The notes beneath the pieces are model-generated. The model did not search any database. It was not told where the DNA came from and saw only the letters and a list, made by a program, of their open reading frames with translations. From JBDSLU01 sp039916225 (GTDB taxonomy: Bacteria; Acidobacteriota; Vicinamibacteria; Vicinamibacterales; Vicinamibacteraceae): a stretch of DNA of 27,137 nt. Every line of letters begins with the position of its first letter. Position 1 is the stretch's first letter. The translations under genes were made by a program, and so were the position numbers. This document shows positions 1 to 8,472 of this stretch, piece by piece. Location of the stretch: contig JBDSLU010000246.1 in NCBI GenBank assembly GCA_039916225.1, positions 1 to 27,137 on the forward strand. Reading direction: 5' to 3'.

Positions 1-395
1 TCGGCTCATCGCATCCTGGAGCTGTAGCAGGTTCCAAGGGTCCGGCTGTTCGCCGGTTAAAGCGGTACGTGAGCTGGGTTTAGAACGTCGCGAGACAGTT
101 CGGTCTCTATCTGCCATGGGCGCAGGAGATTTGAGAGGACCTGACCTTAGTACGAGAGGACCGGGTTGGACGCACCTCTAGTGTACGAGTTGTCCCGCCA
201 GGGGCAGCGCTCGGTAGCTACGTGCGGAAGCGAGAAACGCTGAAGGCATCTAAGCGTGAAACGCTCCTCAAGATGAGATCTCCCTGGGTAGTGATACCCC
301 TGAAGGCTCCTGGAAGACTACCAGGTGATAGGCCAGGTGTGTAAGAGTGGCGACACTCTAAGCTTACTGGTACTAATCAGCCGTGAGGCTTGACT
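1..395 (+). rRNA. rrl: 23S ribosomal RNA, 3' end (partial)
   Basis: This is the last part of 23S rRNA, cut by the window edge. By eye, base 1 aligns with E. coli position 2506, so it holds the end of domain V and all of domain VI. U2585 and A2602 of the peptidyl transferase centre fall at 80 and 97. The sarcin-ricin loop AGTACGAGAGGACC is at 149-162, with the A2660 equivalent at 155. The 3' end, near GAGGCTTGAC, is placed by similarity and could be off by several bases. No insertion or intron is visible. Confidence 0.97.
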
Positions 396-628
396 ATATT
401 TCCTTCGGTTCGTGGCGGAAACTGCCGTTTGCAGGGTGTTCAGTTGCGTAGATCTTTGAAAGATTGCGGCGGAGAGCATGCAGCGGCCGGAGATAGGCCG
501 CTCCCCAGTTCGATGCGGACCAGCCGGTGTATTCCGGCGGCCCTGTCGGCGCAGGACTAGTTCCTGTGTCGATCGCAACTTGCGATTTGTCTGCCGAGGC
601 GCATGATGCGCGAAGGCGGACGCCAGTT
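396..628 (+). other. 23S-5S internal transcribed spacer
   Basis: This 233-base spacer contains no tRNA gene. It is rich in short perfect hairpins: 482-502 (AGCGGCC/GGCCGCT), 523-538 (GCCGG/CCGGC), 552-566 (CAGGA/TCCTG), 572-586 (ATCGCAA/TTGCGAT) and 599-611 (GCGCA/TGCGC). These probably form processing structures in the precursor, which is inference. No protein-coding signal is seen. Confidence 0.75.
449..461 (+). promoter_or_regulatory. boxA-like antitermination motif in the rRNA spacer
   Basis: The stretch TAGATCTTTGAAA resembles boxA elements (core CTTTGAAA or CTCTTTAA) that recruit NusB/NusE to keep RNA polymerase processive in rRNA operons. It lies about 55 bases after the 23S end. BoxA usually sits in the 16S leader and the 16S-23S spacer, so a copy here would be an extra one. 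Only sequence similarity supports the call. Confidence 0.35.
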
Positions 629-746
<118 letters not shown>

Positions 747-762
747 ATAATTCTCTGAATGA

Positions 763-798
763 GGGCCCCACGCGAAAGCGTAGGGGCCCTTTTTCTTT
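763..798 (+). terminator. rho-independent terminator of the rRNA operon
   Basis: The arms GGGCCCC-ACGC and GCGT-A-GGGGCCC form an 11-bp stem with one bulged A (782), closed by a GAAA tetraloop (774-777) and followed by TTTTTCTTT. It starts 17 bases after the 5S gene and is the strongest terminator in the window. Confidence 0.95.
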
Positions 799-895
799 GT
801 ACCGCGGCTTTCATCATGCCCGGGTGTTCCCCTGTCCGCTCCGGGCTGCCCTCGATCCGTGTGAGACGGGTTGCTGTCGCTGGCCGCCTGCGCAC

Positions 896-1777
896 CTACT
901 CGTTCATCAGCATGCCGCGCGCCTGCGCGAGCTCGGCGCGACGGCCATCGTCGACGGTCGGATAGCGCAGATCCAGATTCTCGAGCGCGTCGACGATGGC
1001 GTTCGAGATCACCAGGCGCGTGAACCACTTGTGGTCGGCCGGCACCACGACCCACGGTGCCTCGGGCGTCGCCGTTCGCTGGATGGCGTCCTCGTAAGCG
1101 GTCATGTACGCCTTCCAGTGCTGCCGCTCCTTGACGTCGCCCATCTCGAACTTCCAGTTTTTCTCGGGGGTCTCGATCCGGGCGAGGAAGCGCCGTTTCT
1201 GCTCGGCCCGCGACACATGCAGGAAGAACTTGCGGATGACGTAGCCGTTGCGGGTCAGATAGCGCTCGTGCGCCGCAATATCCTCGAGCCGTTCCTTCCA
1301 GATCCGCTTGGTCACCAGCCGGGGAGGGACGTGCTGCCCACTGAGGATGCCCGGGTGGACGCGGACGATCAGCACTTCCTCGTAGTACGACCGGTTGAAG
1401 ATGCCGATGCGGCCGCGCTCGGGCAGGGCCCGGGCGGTCCGCCAGAGGAAGTCGTGGTCGAGCTCCTCGAGCGACGGCGCCTTGAAGGCGTGGACCTGAC
1501 AGCCCTGCGGGTTGACACCCGACATCACGTGCTCGATGACGCCGTCCTTCCCGGCGGCGTCCATTGCCTGGAAAATCAGCAGGAGTCCCCACCGATCCTG
1601 GGCGTAGAGCCGCGCCTGCAGGGCGGCCATCCGCGCCACGCCTTCCTGGAGAAGGGCCTTCGAGCGCGCCTTCATCTCCGGTGGCAAGCCGCCGGTGTCG
1701 CCGGGGTCGACGTCCTTCAGGCGGAACTTGCTGCCGTTGGTGACGAGAAAGGGTCGGAGCAGGTCGCGTTTGGCCAC
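896..1777 (-). CDS. PPK2-family polyphosphate kinase / polyphosphate:nucleotide phosphotransferase
   Basis: The 293-residue product transfers phosphate between inorganic polyphosphate and nucleotides in the cytoplasm. The P-loop FQAMDAAGKDG is at about residues 69-79, and the second conserved block GIFNRSYYEEVLIVRVHP at about 125-142. The lid-region block EKNWKFEMGDVKERQHWK lies further on. The FNRSYYEEVL form recalls the PPK2 branch annotated as polyphosphate:nucleotide phosphotransferase (TIGR03709), but substrate choice (AMP, ADP or GDP) cannot be read from sequence. Length is normal for one-domain PPK2. I chose the GTG at 1777 because no in-frame ATG lies near and a good promoter ends 6 bases upstream, predicting a leaderless mRNA. 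An open frame continues upstream to 2365, but that part is antisense to the transporter gene. It runs convergent to the rRNA operon and divergent from the transporter gene. Confidence 0.93.
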   Translation of the reverse strand: MAKRDLLRPFLVTNGSKFRLKDVDPGDTGGLPPEMKARSKALLQEGVARMAALQARLYAQDRWGLLLIFQAMDAAGKDGVIEHVMSGVNPQGCQVHAFKAPSLEELDHDFLWRTARALPERGRIGIFNRSYYEEVLIVRVHPGILSGQHVPPRLVTKRIWKERLEDIAAHERYLTRNGYVIRKFFLHVSRAEQKRRFLARIETPEKNWKFEMGDVKERQHWKAYMTAYEDAIQRTATPEAPWVVVPADHKWFTRLVISNAIVDALENLDLRYPTVDDGRRAELAQARGMLMNE

Positions 1778-1782
1778 GGCGC

Positions 1783-1811
1783 ATTCTAGGGCCGTTCGAT
1801 TCTCTTGTCGC
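1783..1811 (-). promoter_or_regulatory. promoter of the PPK2 gene, predicted leaderless
   Basis: On the minus strand, GCGACA (1811-1806) and TAGAAT (1788-1783) are separated by exactly 17 bases, matching TTGACA/TATAAT at 4/6 and 5/6 positions. The first base of the GTG start (1777) is 6 bases beyond the -10 element, where transcription should begin. The promoter occupies most of the 54-bp gap to the divergent transporter gene. Confidence 0.65.
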
Positions 1812-1831
1812 TGCTGCCGCGCTCGGGGAAG

Positions 1832-3451
1832 ATGGCCGCGCCCATGGACCTCGCCCCCGCCCCGCTTGTCGAGCGCTTCTCGGACGTCGAAGTCCGGGTC
1901 GAGCGCATCCGTCGCACCGCCGGCTTCGTGCTGGGGCCGCTGGTCTTCGTCGGGCTGCTGGCGGCGCCCCTTGGTCTGGCGGCTCCCGCGCATCGGCTCG
2001 CCGCCATCGTTGCGGCCATCGTGGTGCTCTGGGTGTGCGAATCGCTGCCGCTGGCCATCACCGCCATTCTCGGCCCCATTCTGGCCGTCGTGCTGCAGGT
2101 CGCGCCGGCCCGCCAGGTGTTCGCGTCGTTCGCGGATCCAGTGGTCTTCGTCTTCATCGGCGGCTTCATGCTCGCCGAGGCGATGTTCGTGCACCGCCTG
2201 GACCGCCGGATCGCCTTCGCCGCGCTGGCATCGCGCTTTGTCGGCTCGAGCGCCGCGCGCGCTCTCGTCGTCTACGGCGCAGTCACCACCTTCATCTCCG
2301 CCTGGATCAGCAACGTCGCCACGACGGCGATGATGTATCCGATCGGCCTGGCGATGGCGGCGCACGTCGTCAGCTCGGGCGATCGCGACGAGACGGCCGC
2401 CCCCGGCGCTGCGGCCTCACCTGCCGCCGGGCCGGGCGCTGCAGAGACCCCTGCCGGTGCGGGCGTTCCGGCACGGTCGCCGGCCGCTCGCTTTGCGCTG
2501 GGCATGATGCTGATCACGTCCTTCGGGGCGTCGGTCGGTGGACTCGCGACGCCGGTCGGCACGCCGCCCAACTTGATCGGCATCGGCCTCATCGAGCGCG
2601 TCGGCGGCCGGAAGATCACCTTTCTCGAGTGGACCGCCCTTGGCCTGCCGGCGGCGCTGATCCTCTTCTGCGTGGTGGCGGCCCTCTTCGTCTGGACCTG
2701 CGGCCGCGGCCTGCAGCTCTCGAGCGGAGGAAAGGCGGTCGTGGCCGACGAGCTGAAGCGGCTCGGCCGGCTGACCCGCGGCGAGCGCAACGTGCTGATC
2801 GCCTTCGGCGTCACGGTACTGCTGTGGACAGCCCCGGGCCTGTTCGCGGCGGTGGGACAGGGCGACTCGGCGTTCGCCCGGGGCCTGCAGGCGTCGGTGC
2901 CCGAGTCGGTGGCGGCCATGCTCGGCGCGACGCTGCTGTTCCTGCTGCCCGTGAACTGGACCAAGCGGCAGTTCACGCTCACGTGGGATCAGGCGGCCCG
3001 CATCGAGTGGGGCATCGTGCTGCTCTACGGCGGCGGGCTGGCCCTGGGCGACCTGGCCTTCACGACGGGGCTGGCCAGGGCGATCGGCGAAGGCCTGACG
3101 TCCTGGACGCCGGCGCCGACCTCCTTCGCCCTGACGGTGCTTTTCACCGGCGTGGCCATCATCCTGTCGGAAACCACCTCGAACACGGCCTCGGCCAACA
3201 TGATCGTGCCGGTGGCCATCGCGGTCTCCAAGGCTTCCGGGGTCGACCCGCTGGCTCCGGCCCTGGCGGCCACGCTGGGCGCCAGCATGGGTTTCATGAT
3301 GCCGATTTCCACGCCACCCAACGCCATCGTCTATGGCTCCGGGCTCGTGCCGCTGACCGCCATGATGCGTTACGGCGTCGTCCTGGACCTGGCCGGGTTC
3401 GTCGTCATCGTCACCCTGGTCACCTGGCTCGTCCCGGTCGTCTTCGGCTAG
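1832..3451 (+). CDS. DASS/SLC13-family sodium:dicarboxylate symporter-like transporter
   Basis: This roughly 539-residue polytopic inner-membrane protein belongs to the divalent anion:sodium symporter family, which imports C4-dicarboxylates, citrate or related anions. The two inverted-repeat signatures are present: SNVATTAMM (from residue 160) with GTPPN (from 243), and SNTASAN (from 450) with STPPN (493-497). These correspond to the SNT substrate/sodium motifs of VcINDY-type proteins, although the first reads SNV. An Ala/Pro/Gly-rich loop of about 40 residues (near 183-223) separates the signature of the first half from the following TM region and is not typical. The start is uncertain: TTG 1805, ATG 1832 and ATG 1844 are in frame, and GGGGA at 1825-1829 is too close to help ATG 1832. 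Substrate is not predictable. Confidence 0.88.
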   Translation: MAAPMDLAPAPLVERFSDVEVRVERIRRTAGFVLGPLVFVGLLAAPLGLAAPAHRLAAIVAAIVVLWVCESLPLAITAILGPILAVVLQVAPARQVFASFADPVVFVFIGGFMLAEAMFVHRLDRRIAFAALASRFVGSSAARALVVYGAVTTFISAWISNVATTAMMYPIGLAMAAHVVSSGDRDETAAPGAAASPAAGPGAAETPAGAGVPARSPAARFALGMMLITSFGASVGGLATPVGTPPNLIGIGLIERVGGRKITFLEWTALGLPAALILFCVVAALFVWTCGRGLQLSSGGKAVVADELKRLGRLTRGERNVLIAFGVTVLLWTAPGLFAAVGQGDSAFARGLQASVPESVAAMLGATLLFLLPVNWTKRQFTLTWDQAARIEWGIVLLYGGGLALGDLAFTTGLARAIGEGLTSWTPAPTSFALTVLFTGVAIILSETTSNTASANMIVPVAIAVSKASGVDPLAPALAATLGASMGFMMPISTPPNAIVYGSGLVPLTAMMRYGVVLDLAGFVVIVTLVTWLVPVVFG

Positions 3452-3508
3452 CCCGCCGTGCTACCCTGGAATGCCGCGCCAGCTGTGCCTATTCGTGCAG
3501 GCGATCCG

Positions 3509-4807
3509 ATGTCGAAACGAGTTCCCTTCGCCCTCCTGTGCCTCGCCGCCATCGCGGCGGTGTCGCCGTCCGGACGGGCGGAAGCGCAGTCGAGCTGTAG
3601 CGTCCAGACGCAGAACCGATTCGTCCGGGACGCGCTGGTCGAGTACTACTACTGGAACCGTGAGCTCCCGTCGCTGAACCCGGCGACCTACGCCTCGCCG
3701 CAGGCCTATCTCGAAGCGGTCCGTTTCAAGCCGCTCGACACCACCTACTCGTTCATCGCCACCCGCGCCGACCAGGACGCGCTCTACTCGGCCAGCCAGT
3801 TCGTCGGGCTCGGCGTGACGACGCCCTTCGACGGCGTCGAGATGCGCGTCTCCGAGGTCTACCCGGACAGCCCGGCGTCCGAAGCCGGCCTCAAGCGTGG
3901 TGATAGGTTCCTGACGATCAACGGACGCACCGTCGCCGACCTGGCTGCGTCGAGCGAGATCGGGACCGCCTTCGGTCCGCACGACGAAGGGCTCGAAGTG
4001 GTGCTCGAATGGCGTCCGCTCGAGGGACCGGATCGGAAGGCGGCGCTGAAGAAGCGCGTCGTCACGATCCCGCCGGTCCAGCTCACCAAGCTCTACGACG
4101 TCGACGGCCGCAAGGTCGGCTACATCGTGTTCCGCACCTTCGTCGAGCCGTCGGTGGCGGCGCTCGACGAGTCGTTCACCGCGCTGCACGACGCGGGGGC
4201 GACCGAACTTGTCCTCGACCTTCGCTACAACGGCGGCGGGCTGGTCAGCGTGGCCCAGCACCTCGCCAGCCTCATCGGCGGCCAGCGGACCAACGGCAAG
4301 GTGCTCGCCGAGTACGCCCATAACGACCGTCATCGTGAGCTGAACAGCAAGCTCCTGTTCCAGGCCAAGCCGAACGCCCTGAACCTGACGCGGCTGGTCG
4401 TGATCACGACCCGCGCGTCGGCCTCGGCGAGCGAGCTGATCATCAACGGCCTGCGGCCGTACATCCCGGTCGTCGTCATCGGCGACCGCACCTATGGCAA
4501 GCCGGTCGGCCAGTACGGCCTGCCGTTCTGCGACAAGGTGCTGAATGCGGTGTCCTTCGTCCTCCGCAATTCGCAGGGCGACGCCGACTACTTCACCGGT
4601 CTTCCGGCGACCTGCTCGGCCGGCGACGCGCTCGAGCGGCAGCTCGGCGACACCGAGGAAGCGTCGCTGAAGGAAGCCTTCGTCTACCTGCGGACCGGCG
4701 CCTGCACGCCGGCCGTGACCGACCCCGGTGCACCGGCCGGTGCGCGTCGCGTCCGATCGGCCGTGCAGCCGACCGACGGCTGGCAGCAGCTGCTGGGCGC
4801 CCAGTAG
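3509..4807 (+). CDS. Secreted S41-family (C-terminal processing-like) serine peptidase with PDZ domain
   Basis: This 432-residue protein begins with a signal peptide (KR, then a hydrophobic run to about residue 20, then a probable cut after GRAEAQ). A PDZ-like segment (GLGVTTPFDGVEMRV to GDRFLTINGR) lies at roughly 95-140. The S41 core follows, with DLRYNGGG and the catalytic pair S306 (in SASASE) and K331 (in TYGKPVG). The 25-residue spacing matches known CtpA/Prc-type enzymes. It should act in the periplasm or outside the cell, with unknown substrate. The C-terminal 30 residues are Pro/Gly/Ala-rich. The ATG at 3509 is chosen because the signal peptide starts there; a weak AGGCGA lies 7 bases upstream. 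It heads a same-strand run with the DUF1499 gene, whose start is 10 bases beyond its stop. Confidence 0.92.
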   Translation: MSKRVPFALLCLAAIAAVSPSGRAEAQSSCSVQTQNRFVRDALVEYYYWNRELPSLNPATYASPQAYLEAVRFKPLDTTYSFIATRADQDALYSASQFVGLGVTTPFDGVEMRVSEVYPDSPASEAGLKRGDRFLTINGRTVADLAASSEIGTAFGPHDEGLEVVLEWRPLEGPDRKAALKKRVVTIPPVQLTKLYDVDGRKVGYIVFRTFVEPSVAALDESFTALHDAGATELVLDLRYNGGGLVSVAQHLASLIGGQRTNGKVLAEYAHNDRHRELNSKLLFQAKPNALNLTRLVVITTRASASASELIINGLRPYIPVVVIGDRTYGKPVGQYGLPFCDKVLNAVSFVLRNSQGDADYFTGLPATCSAGDALERQLGDTEEASLKEAFVYLRTGACTPAVTDPGAPAGARRVRSAVQPTDGWQQLLGAQ

Positions 4808-4817
4808 CCATCGCGCC

Positions 4818-5612
4818 GTGATCGAGCGCCCTGCGGATCCGGCGACGTCCCAGCCGCAGCCGGCCGCACCTCGGAGCCTTACTCCTGCCGCGCTCGCTGC
4901 GGGGTGTGCCGTCGCGGCCGCGGTGCTCGGGCCGCTAGGAGCCCGTTCCGGCCTCCTGCCGAGCGGGGCCGGCGAATGGATCTTCCGCGGCGCGATTCCA
5001 CTGGCGATCGCCGCCATGGTGATGGCGCTGCTGGCCATGCGCGGCTCCGGGTGGCGGCGAACCGCGGCGATTATCAACTCCGTGGCCATCGCCGCGGCGC
5101 TGCAGCCCATCCGCGTCTGGGTCGCCGCCCGATCCGCCCCGCCCATCCACGACGTGACCACCGACCTCGACAATCCGCCCCGCTACGTCGCGGTGGCCCG
5201 ACTGCGGGTGCCGCCGGCCAACGCCGTCGAGTACGGCGGCGAGGCGGTCGCCAGCCAGCAGCGTGCGTCGTACGGCGATCTGCGCCCACTCATCGTGCAG
5301 GCGCCGCCGCCCCGGGTACTGGCGCTGGCGGCCGATACGGCACGTGCGGAGGGCTGGACGGTGCTGGCGCAGGACATCGGCTTCGGTGACCTCGGCCGCC
5401 TCGAAGCCACCGACACCGCGTTTCTCTTCGGCCGCATCGACGACATCGTCGTCCGCATCGTGCCCCATCCGGCCGGCAGCCGCGTCGACGTGCGATCGAG
5501 CGCCCGCGACGACGCCAGCGACAGCGGCCGGAACGCCAATCGGATCCGGCGCTTCCTCGCGTTTCTCGCCGAGCGCGCGGCGGCCGAGGGAGCCGGCCTC
5601 CCGTCACGCTGA
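4818..5612 (+). CDS. DUF1499-domain membrane protein
   Basis: The 264-residue product has a short N-terminal tail and then three hydrophobic segments (about residues 21-48, 55-74 and 81-98). A soluble part follows, starting with PPIHDVTTDLDNPPRY, the hallmark of DUF1499 (IHDITTDxxxPP). The domain's function is unknown. The conserved part is expected on the periplasmic side (inference). GTG 4818 is the first in-frame start after the S41 stop and has no clear Shine-Dalgarno. The stop overlaps the next ATG by one base (TGATG at 5610-5614), indicating translational coupling with the S9 peptidase gene. Confidence 0.85.
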   Translation: MIERPADPATSQPQPAAPRSLTPAALAAGCAVAAAVLGPLGARSGLLPSGAGEWIFRGAIPLAIAAMVMALLAMRGSGWRRTAAIINSVAIAAALQPIRVWVAARSAPPIHDVTTDLDNPPRYVAVARLRVPPANAVEYGGEAVASQQRASYGDLRPLIVQAPPPRVLALAADTARAEGWTVLAQDIGFGDLGRLEATDTAFLFGRIDDIVVRIVPHPAGSRVDVRSSARDDASDSGRNANRIRRFLAFLAERAAAEGAGLPSR

Positions 5613-7720
5613 TGGCCATTCGCTTGCGAGTCCCGCGCGCGCTCGCCGTCATTGCGGCCCTGGCCGTCACCGCTCGAGCGAGCGCCCAGGCGCCGGTTCC
5701 GGCGGCCGGCGCGCCGCGGCCGATGACCGCCGTCGATCTGATCGACGTGCCGCGACTCTCCGACCCGCAACTGTCGCCGGACGGCGCCCAGGTCGTCTTC
5801 CTCCGCTCCGACGCCGACTGGCACGCCAACAAGCGCCTCGCGCACGTCTGGCGCACCGTCGTCGCCACCGGAGCGACGACGCAGTTGACCGCCGGCGCCG
5901 AGGGCGAGGCGAGCCCGCGGTGGTCGCCGGACGGGCGCAGTGTTGCGTTCATCGCCAAGCGAGCCGGCGACGACGTCGCCCAGATCTATCTCCTGCCGGT
6001 CGGCGGCGGCGAAGCCGTCCGGCTGACCACCCACGACACGGCGCCGACGTCGATCGCCTGGATGCCCGACGGGCGCGGCCTGCTCTTCGTCGCGGCGGAG
6101 GCCAGGACCGCCGCCGAGAAGGCGCGGGAGAAGGCCAAGGACGACGTCTACGCCTTCGACGAGGACTACAAGCAGGCGCACCTGTGGCGCGTCGATCTGC
6201 CGTCGCCGGTGTTGCCCTCGACAGGCGGCGCGAGCCGGCCGCCGGCCGGACCGCTGACGCGGCTGACCAGCGGCGATTTCACGGTGGCGGCTATCGAGAT
6301 CTCGCGCGACGGGCGCCGCATCGTGCACCAGCGCCTGCCGAACCCGCTCTTCGGCTCGAGCGAGCGTGGCGAGATCTGGATCATGGACGCCGACGGCCAG
6401 CATGCCGTCGCGATCACGGCCAATGGCATCGCCGAGACAGCGGCGACGCTGTCGCCGGACGGCGCCGAAGTGCTGTTCACGTCGGCGGCCAATGCCCGGC
6501 TCGAGAGCTATCACAACGGCAAGGTCTTCGCCGTCGGCGTCGGCGGCGGGCCGCCGAGGCTGATCACGCCGCCCGACTTTCCCTACGAAGTCGAGCGGGC
6601 GGAATGGGCGCGCGACGGCACGTCGGTCTACTTCGTCGCCAACACCGGGCTCCGCACCCAGTTGTTCGTCGTGCCGTCCACCGGCGGGGCTCCGCAGGCG
6701 CTGACCAGCGGCGACCACACCGTTCTCGGCTGGCACCATTTCGAGGGGCCGGACCGGCATCTGTTCGGGCTCGACGAGCCGACCAACGCCGGCGATCTCT
6801 ACCTCCTCGGCCCGGCCGGCCCGCCGGCTCGCGTCACGCACGTGTTCGACGATCTGGCGAAGACGTTCCGGCTGCCGCGGGTCGAGGCGATCGCCTGGAA
6901 GGGCGCCGACGGCGCCGCCATCGAAGGCCTGCTCTACTACCCGCTGGACTACGTCGACGGCCGGCGCGTGCCGCTGGTCGTGCAGACCCACGGTGGTCCA
7001 GCCTCCTCGGATCGCTTCGGCTTCGGGGCGTGGAGCAGCTACACCGCCGTGCTCGCGGCGCGCGGCTACGCCGTGCTGAAGCCAAACTACCGCGGCAGCA
7101 CCGGCTACGGCGACCCGTTCCTCCGCGACATGGTCGGCCACTACTTCAAGAACGCGCACCTCGACGTCCTGGCCGCCGTCGACGCGCTCATCGCCCGCGG
7201 CCTCGCCGACCCCGATCGCCTCATCAAGATGGGATGGAGCGCCGGCGGGCACATGACCAACAAGCTGATCACTTTCACCGATCGCTTCAAGGCCGCGTCC
7301 TCCGGCGCCGGCGCCGCCAACTGGGTGTCGATGTACGCCCAGAGCGACGTCCGCTCGTACCGGACGCCGTGGTTCGGCGGGACGCCCTGGCAGGCCGGCG
7401 CACCCATCGATCTCTATTGGGAGCAGTCGCCAATCCGCGAGGTCGCCAAGGTCAAGACACCGACCATCTTCATCGTCGGTGAAAAGGATCCGCGGGTGCC
7501 GCTGGCCCAGTCGCTCGAGATGCACCGCGCCCTCAAGAGCCTGGGCGTGCCGACGACGCTCTATGTCGCGCCGCGTGAGCCGCACGGCTTCCAGGAGCTG
7601 CGGCACCAGCTGACCAAGATCAACGTCGAACTGGACTGGTTCGAGCGCTGGGTCACGAAACGACCCTATACCTGGGAAACCGCGCCCGATCGGGACGCCG
7701 ATGCGGCGCCTTCCCGCTGA
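5612..7720 (+). CDS. Secreted S9-family prolyl oligopeptidase-like peptidase
   Basis: This 702-residue protein has a signal peptide (residues 1 to about 26, ending ARASAQA) and a TolB/WD40-like beta-propeller with repeated SPDG blades (DPQLSPDG, SPRWSPDG, AATLSPDG). A C-terminal alpha/beta-hydrolase domain follows. The catalytic triad is readable: S543 in GWSAGG, D626 in GEKDPR and H658 in REPHGF. The architecture is that of dipeptidyl-peptidase or acylaminoacyl-peptidase enzymes that take short peptides through the propeller. Location is likely periplasmic or extracellular. The gene is coupled to the DUF1499 gene by a shared base. Together with the upstream S41 enzyme it suggests secreted peptide degradation, common in soil Acidobacteriota (inference). 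Confidence 0.94.
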   Translation: MAIRLRVPRALAVIAALAVTARASAQAPVPAAGAPRPMTAVDLIDVPRLSDPQLSPDGAQVVFLRSDADWHANKRLAHVWRTVVATGATTQLTAGAEGEASPRWSPDGRSVAFIAKRAGDDVAQIYLLPVGGGEAVRLTTHDTAPTSIAWMPDGRGLLFVAAEARTAAEKAREKAKDDVYAFDEDYKQAHLWRVDLPSPVLPSTGGASRPPAGPLTRLTSGDFTVAAIEISRDGRRIVHQRLPNPLFGSSERGEIWIMDADGQHAVAITANGIAETAATLSPDGAEVLFTSAANARLESYHNGKVFAVGVGGGPPRLITPPDFPYEVERAEWARDGTSVYFVANTGLRTQLFVVPSTGGAPQALTSGDHTVLGWHHFEGPDRHLFGLDEPTNAGDLYLLGPAGPPARVTHVFDDLAKTFRLPRVEAIAWKGADGAAIEGLLYYPLDYVDGRRVPLVVQTHGGPASSDRFGFGAWSSYTAVLAARGYAVLKPNYRGSTGYGDPFLRDMVGHYFKNAHLDVLAAVDALIARGLADPDRLIKMGWSAGGHMTNKLITFTDRFKAASSGAGAANWVSMYAQSDVRSYRTPWFGGTPWQAGAPIDLYWEQSPIREVAKVKTPTIFIVGEKDPRVPLAQSLEMHRALKSLGVPTTLYVAPREPHGFQELRHQLTKINVELDWFERWVTKRPYTWETAPDRDADAAPSR

Positions 7721-7723
7721 CTC

Positions 7724-7732
7724 TGGTTTAAT
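7724..7732 (+). promoter_or_regulatory. extended -10 promoter overlapping a start codon
   Basis: TGGTTTAAT is an extended -10 element (TGN plus TTTAAT, 5/6). Its last two bases are the first two of the ATG at 7731. Transcription would begin near 7739-7740, at the in-frame GTG at 7740, so if active it would make a leaderless GTG-started mRNA. No convincing -35 hexamer is present. Confidence 0.45.
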
Positions 7733-8450
7733 GCCCCCCGTGCAGCAGATCCCCGTCGAGTTCGCCCACGACCGCCGCATCCGGACGCGAAACAAGGCCT
7801 ACTACCGCGTCAATCACTGGCCGATCTGGATCTTCGTGTTCTTCATCGCGCCGGGGCCCCTGACGTTCGACCTGTTCGAGCGCGGCTTCGATGCCCGGAT
7901 GACGATGTGGCTCGGCGCGGTGATGCTCGTGACCGGCTTCTTCGGGCTGCGCGGCCGGCTACCCGGCTGCGAGCCGGCGCCCTACATCATCCGCTTCACC
8001 GAGGATCGGCCCAACCCGATCTACCGGCGCGTCTGCTACACGGTGGCCTGGGGCGAGGCGGTGGCGTTTGCGTTGCTGAACATCGTCGGCCTCGTCGTGG
8101 CGATCGTGACGGGCACCTGGATGCTGAAGGAGATCTATCGCTACGCCTACTTCCCGCTGGCCGGGTCGGTGTGGACGCTGGGCGCGCTGGGCCTGCTGCC
8201 CCGGGTCAAGCGGTCGACGGCGGGCGAGGGGCATGAGCGCCGCTACTTCTACGGCACGGTGTGGGCGGTCGCGGTGGCGCAGTCGGTGGTCTGGATTCTG
8301 TATCTGCTGCTGCCGCGGACCGCGGTGTGGGACGGCTTCAAGCTCGCCGTGTTCCTCGGGATCCTCGCCGCGATGGGCCGGCTGGCCTATCTCGGACGGC
8401 TTCCCCGGACGCGCCCGATCGTACCGGGCGAGTGGGCGTCGCTCGACTAG
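7731..8450 (+). CDS. Polytopic membrane protein of unknown function
   Basis: I do not recognise this protein of about 239 residues. Six hydrophobic segments are visible at roughly residues 30-48, 58-74, 103-130, 137-155, 174-195 and 203-222, with an N-terminal cytoplasmic-like tail rich in Arg/His/Lys. A loop between segments 2 and 3 (CEPAPYIIRFTEDRPNPIYRR) is the most distinctive soluble part. GC-rich codon third positions match its neighbours, so it is a real gene. Two starts fit: ATG 7731, 10 bases after the S9 peptidase stop, or GTG 7740 if the overlapping extended -10 makes a leaderless transcript. Methyltransferase genes follow 22 bases downstream, but no functional link can be shown. 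Confidence 0.75.
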   Translation: MPPVQQIPVEFAHDRRIRTRNKAYYRVNHWPIWIFVFFIAPGPLTFDLFERGFDARMTMWLGAVMLVTGFFGLRGRLPGCEPAPYIIRFTEDRPNPIYRRVCYTVAWGEAVAFALLNIVGLVVAIVTGTWMLKEIYRYAYFPLAGSVWTLGALGLLPRVKRSTAGEGHERRYFYGTVWAVAVAQSVVWILYLLLPRTAVWDGFKLAVFLGILAAMGRLAYLGRLPRTRPIVPGEWASLD

Positions 8451-8472
8451 TGTTCAGCGAGACAGCCCCCCG

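Noticed and set aside
396..628. tRNA gene in the 23S-5S spacer
   Set aside because: Hairpins are present, but no cloverleaf with TTCGANNC and a matching acceptor stem can be formed.
3461..5173. 570-codon open frame on the minus strand
   Set aside because: It is antisense to the S41 peptidase and the start of the DUF1499 gene; no motifs and low-complexity translation.
5183..7795. 870-codon open frame on the minus strand
   Set aside because: It is antisense to the S9 peptidase and DUF1499 genes, whose domains and catalytic residues are clear. The composition (Arg/Gly/Asp-rich) is typical of a GC-rich shadow frame.
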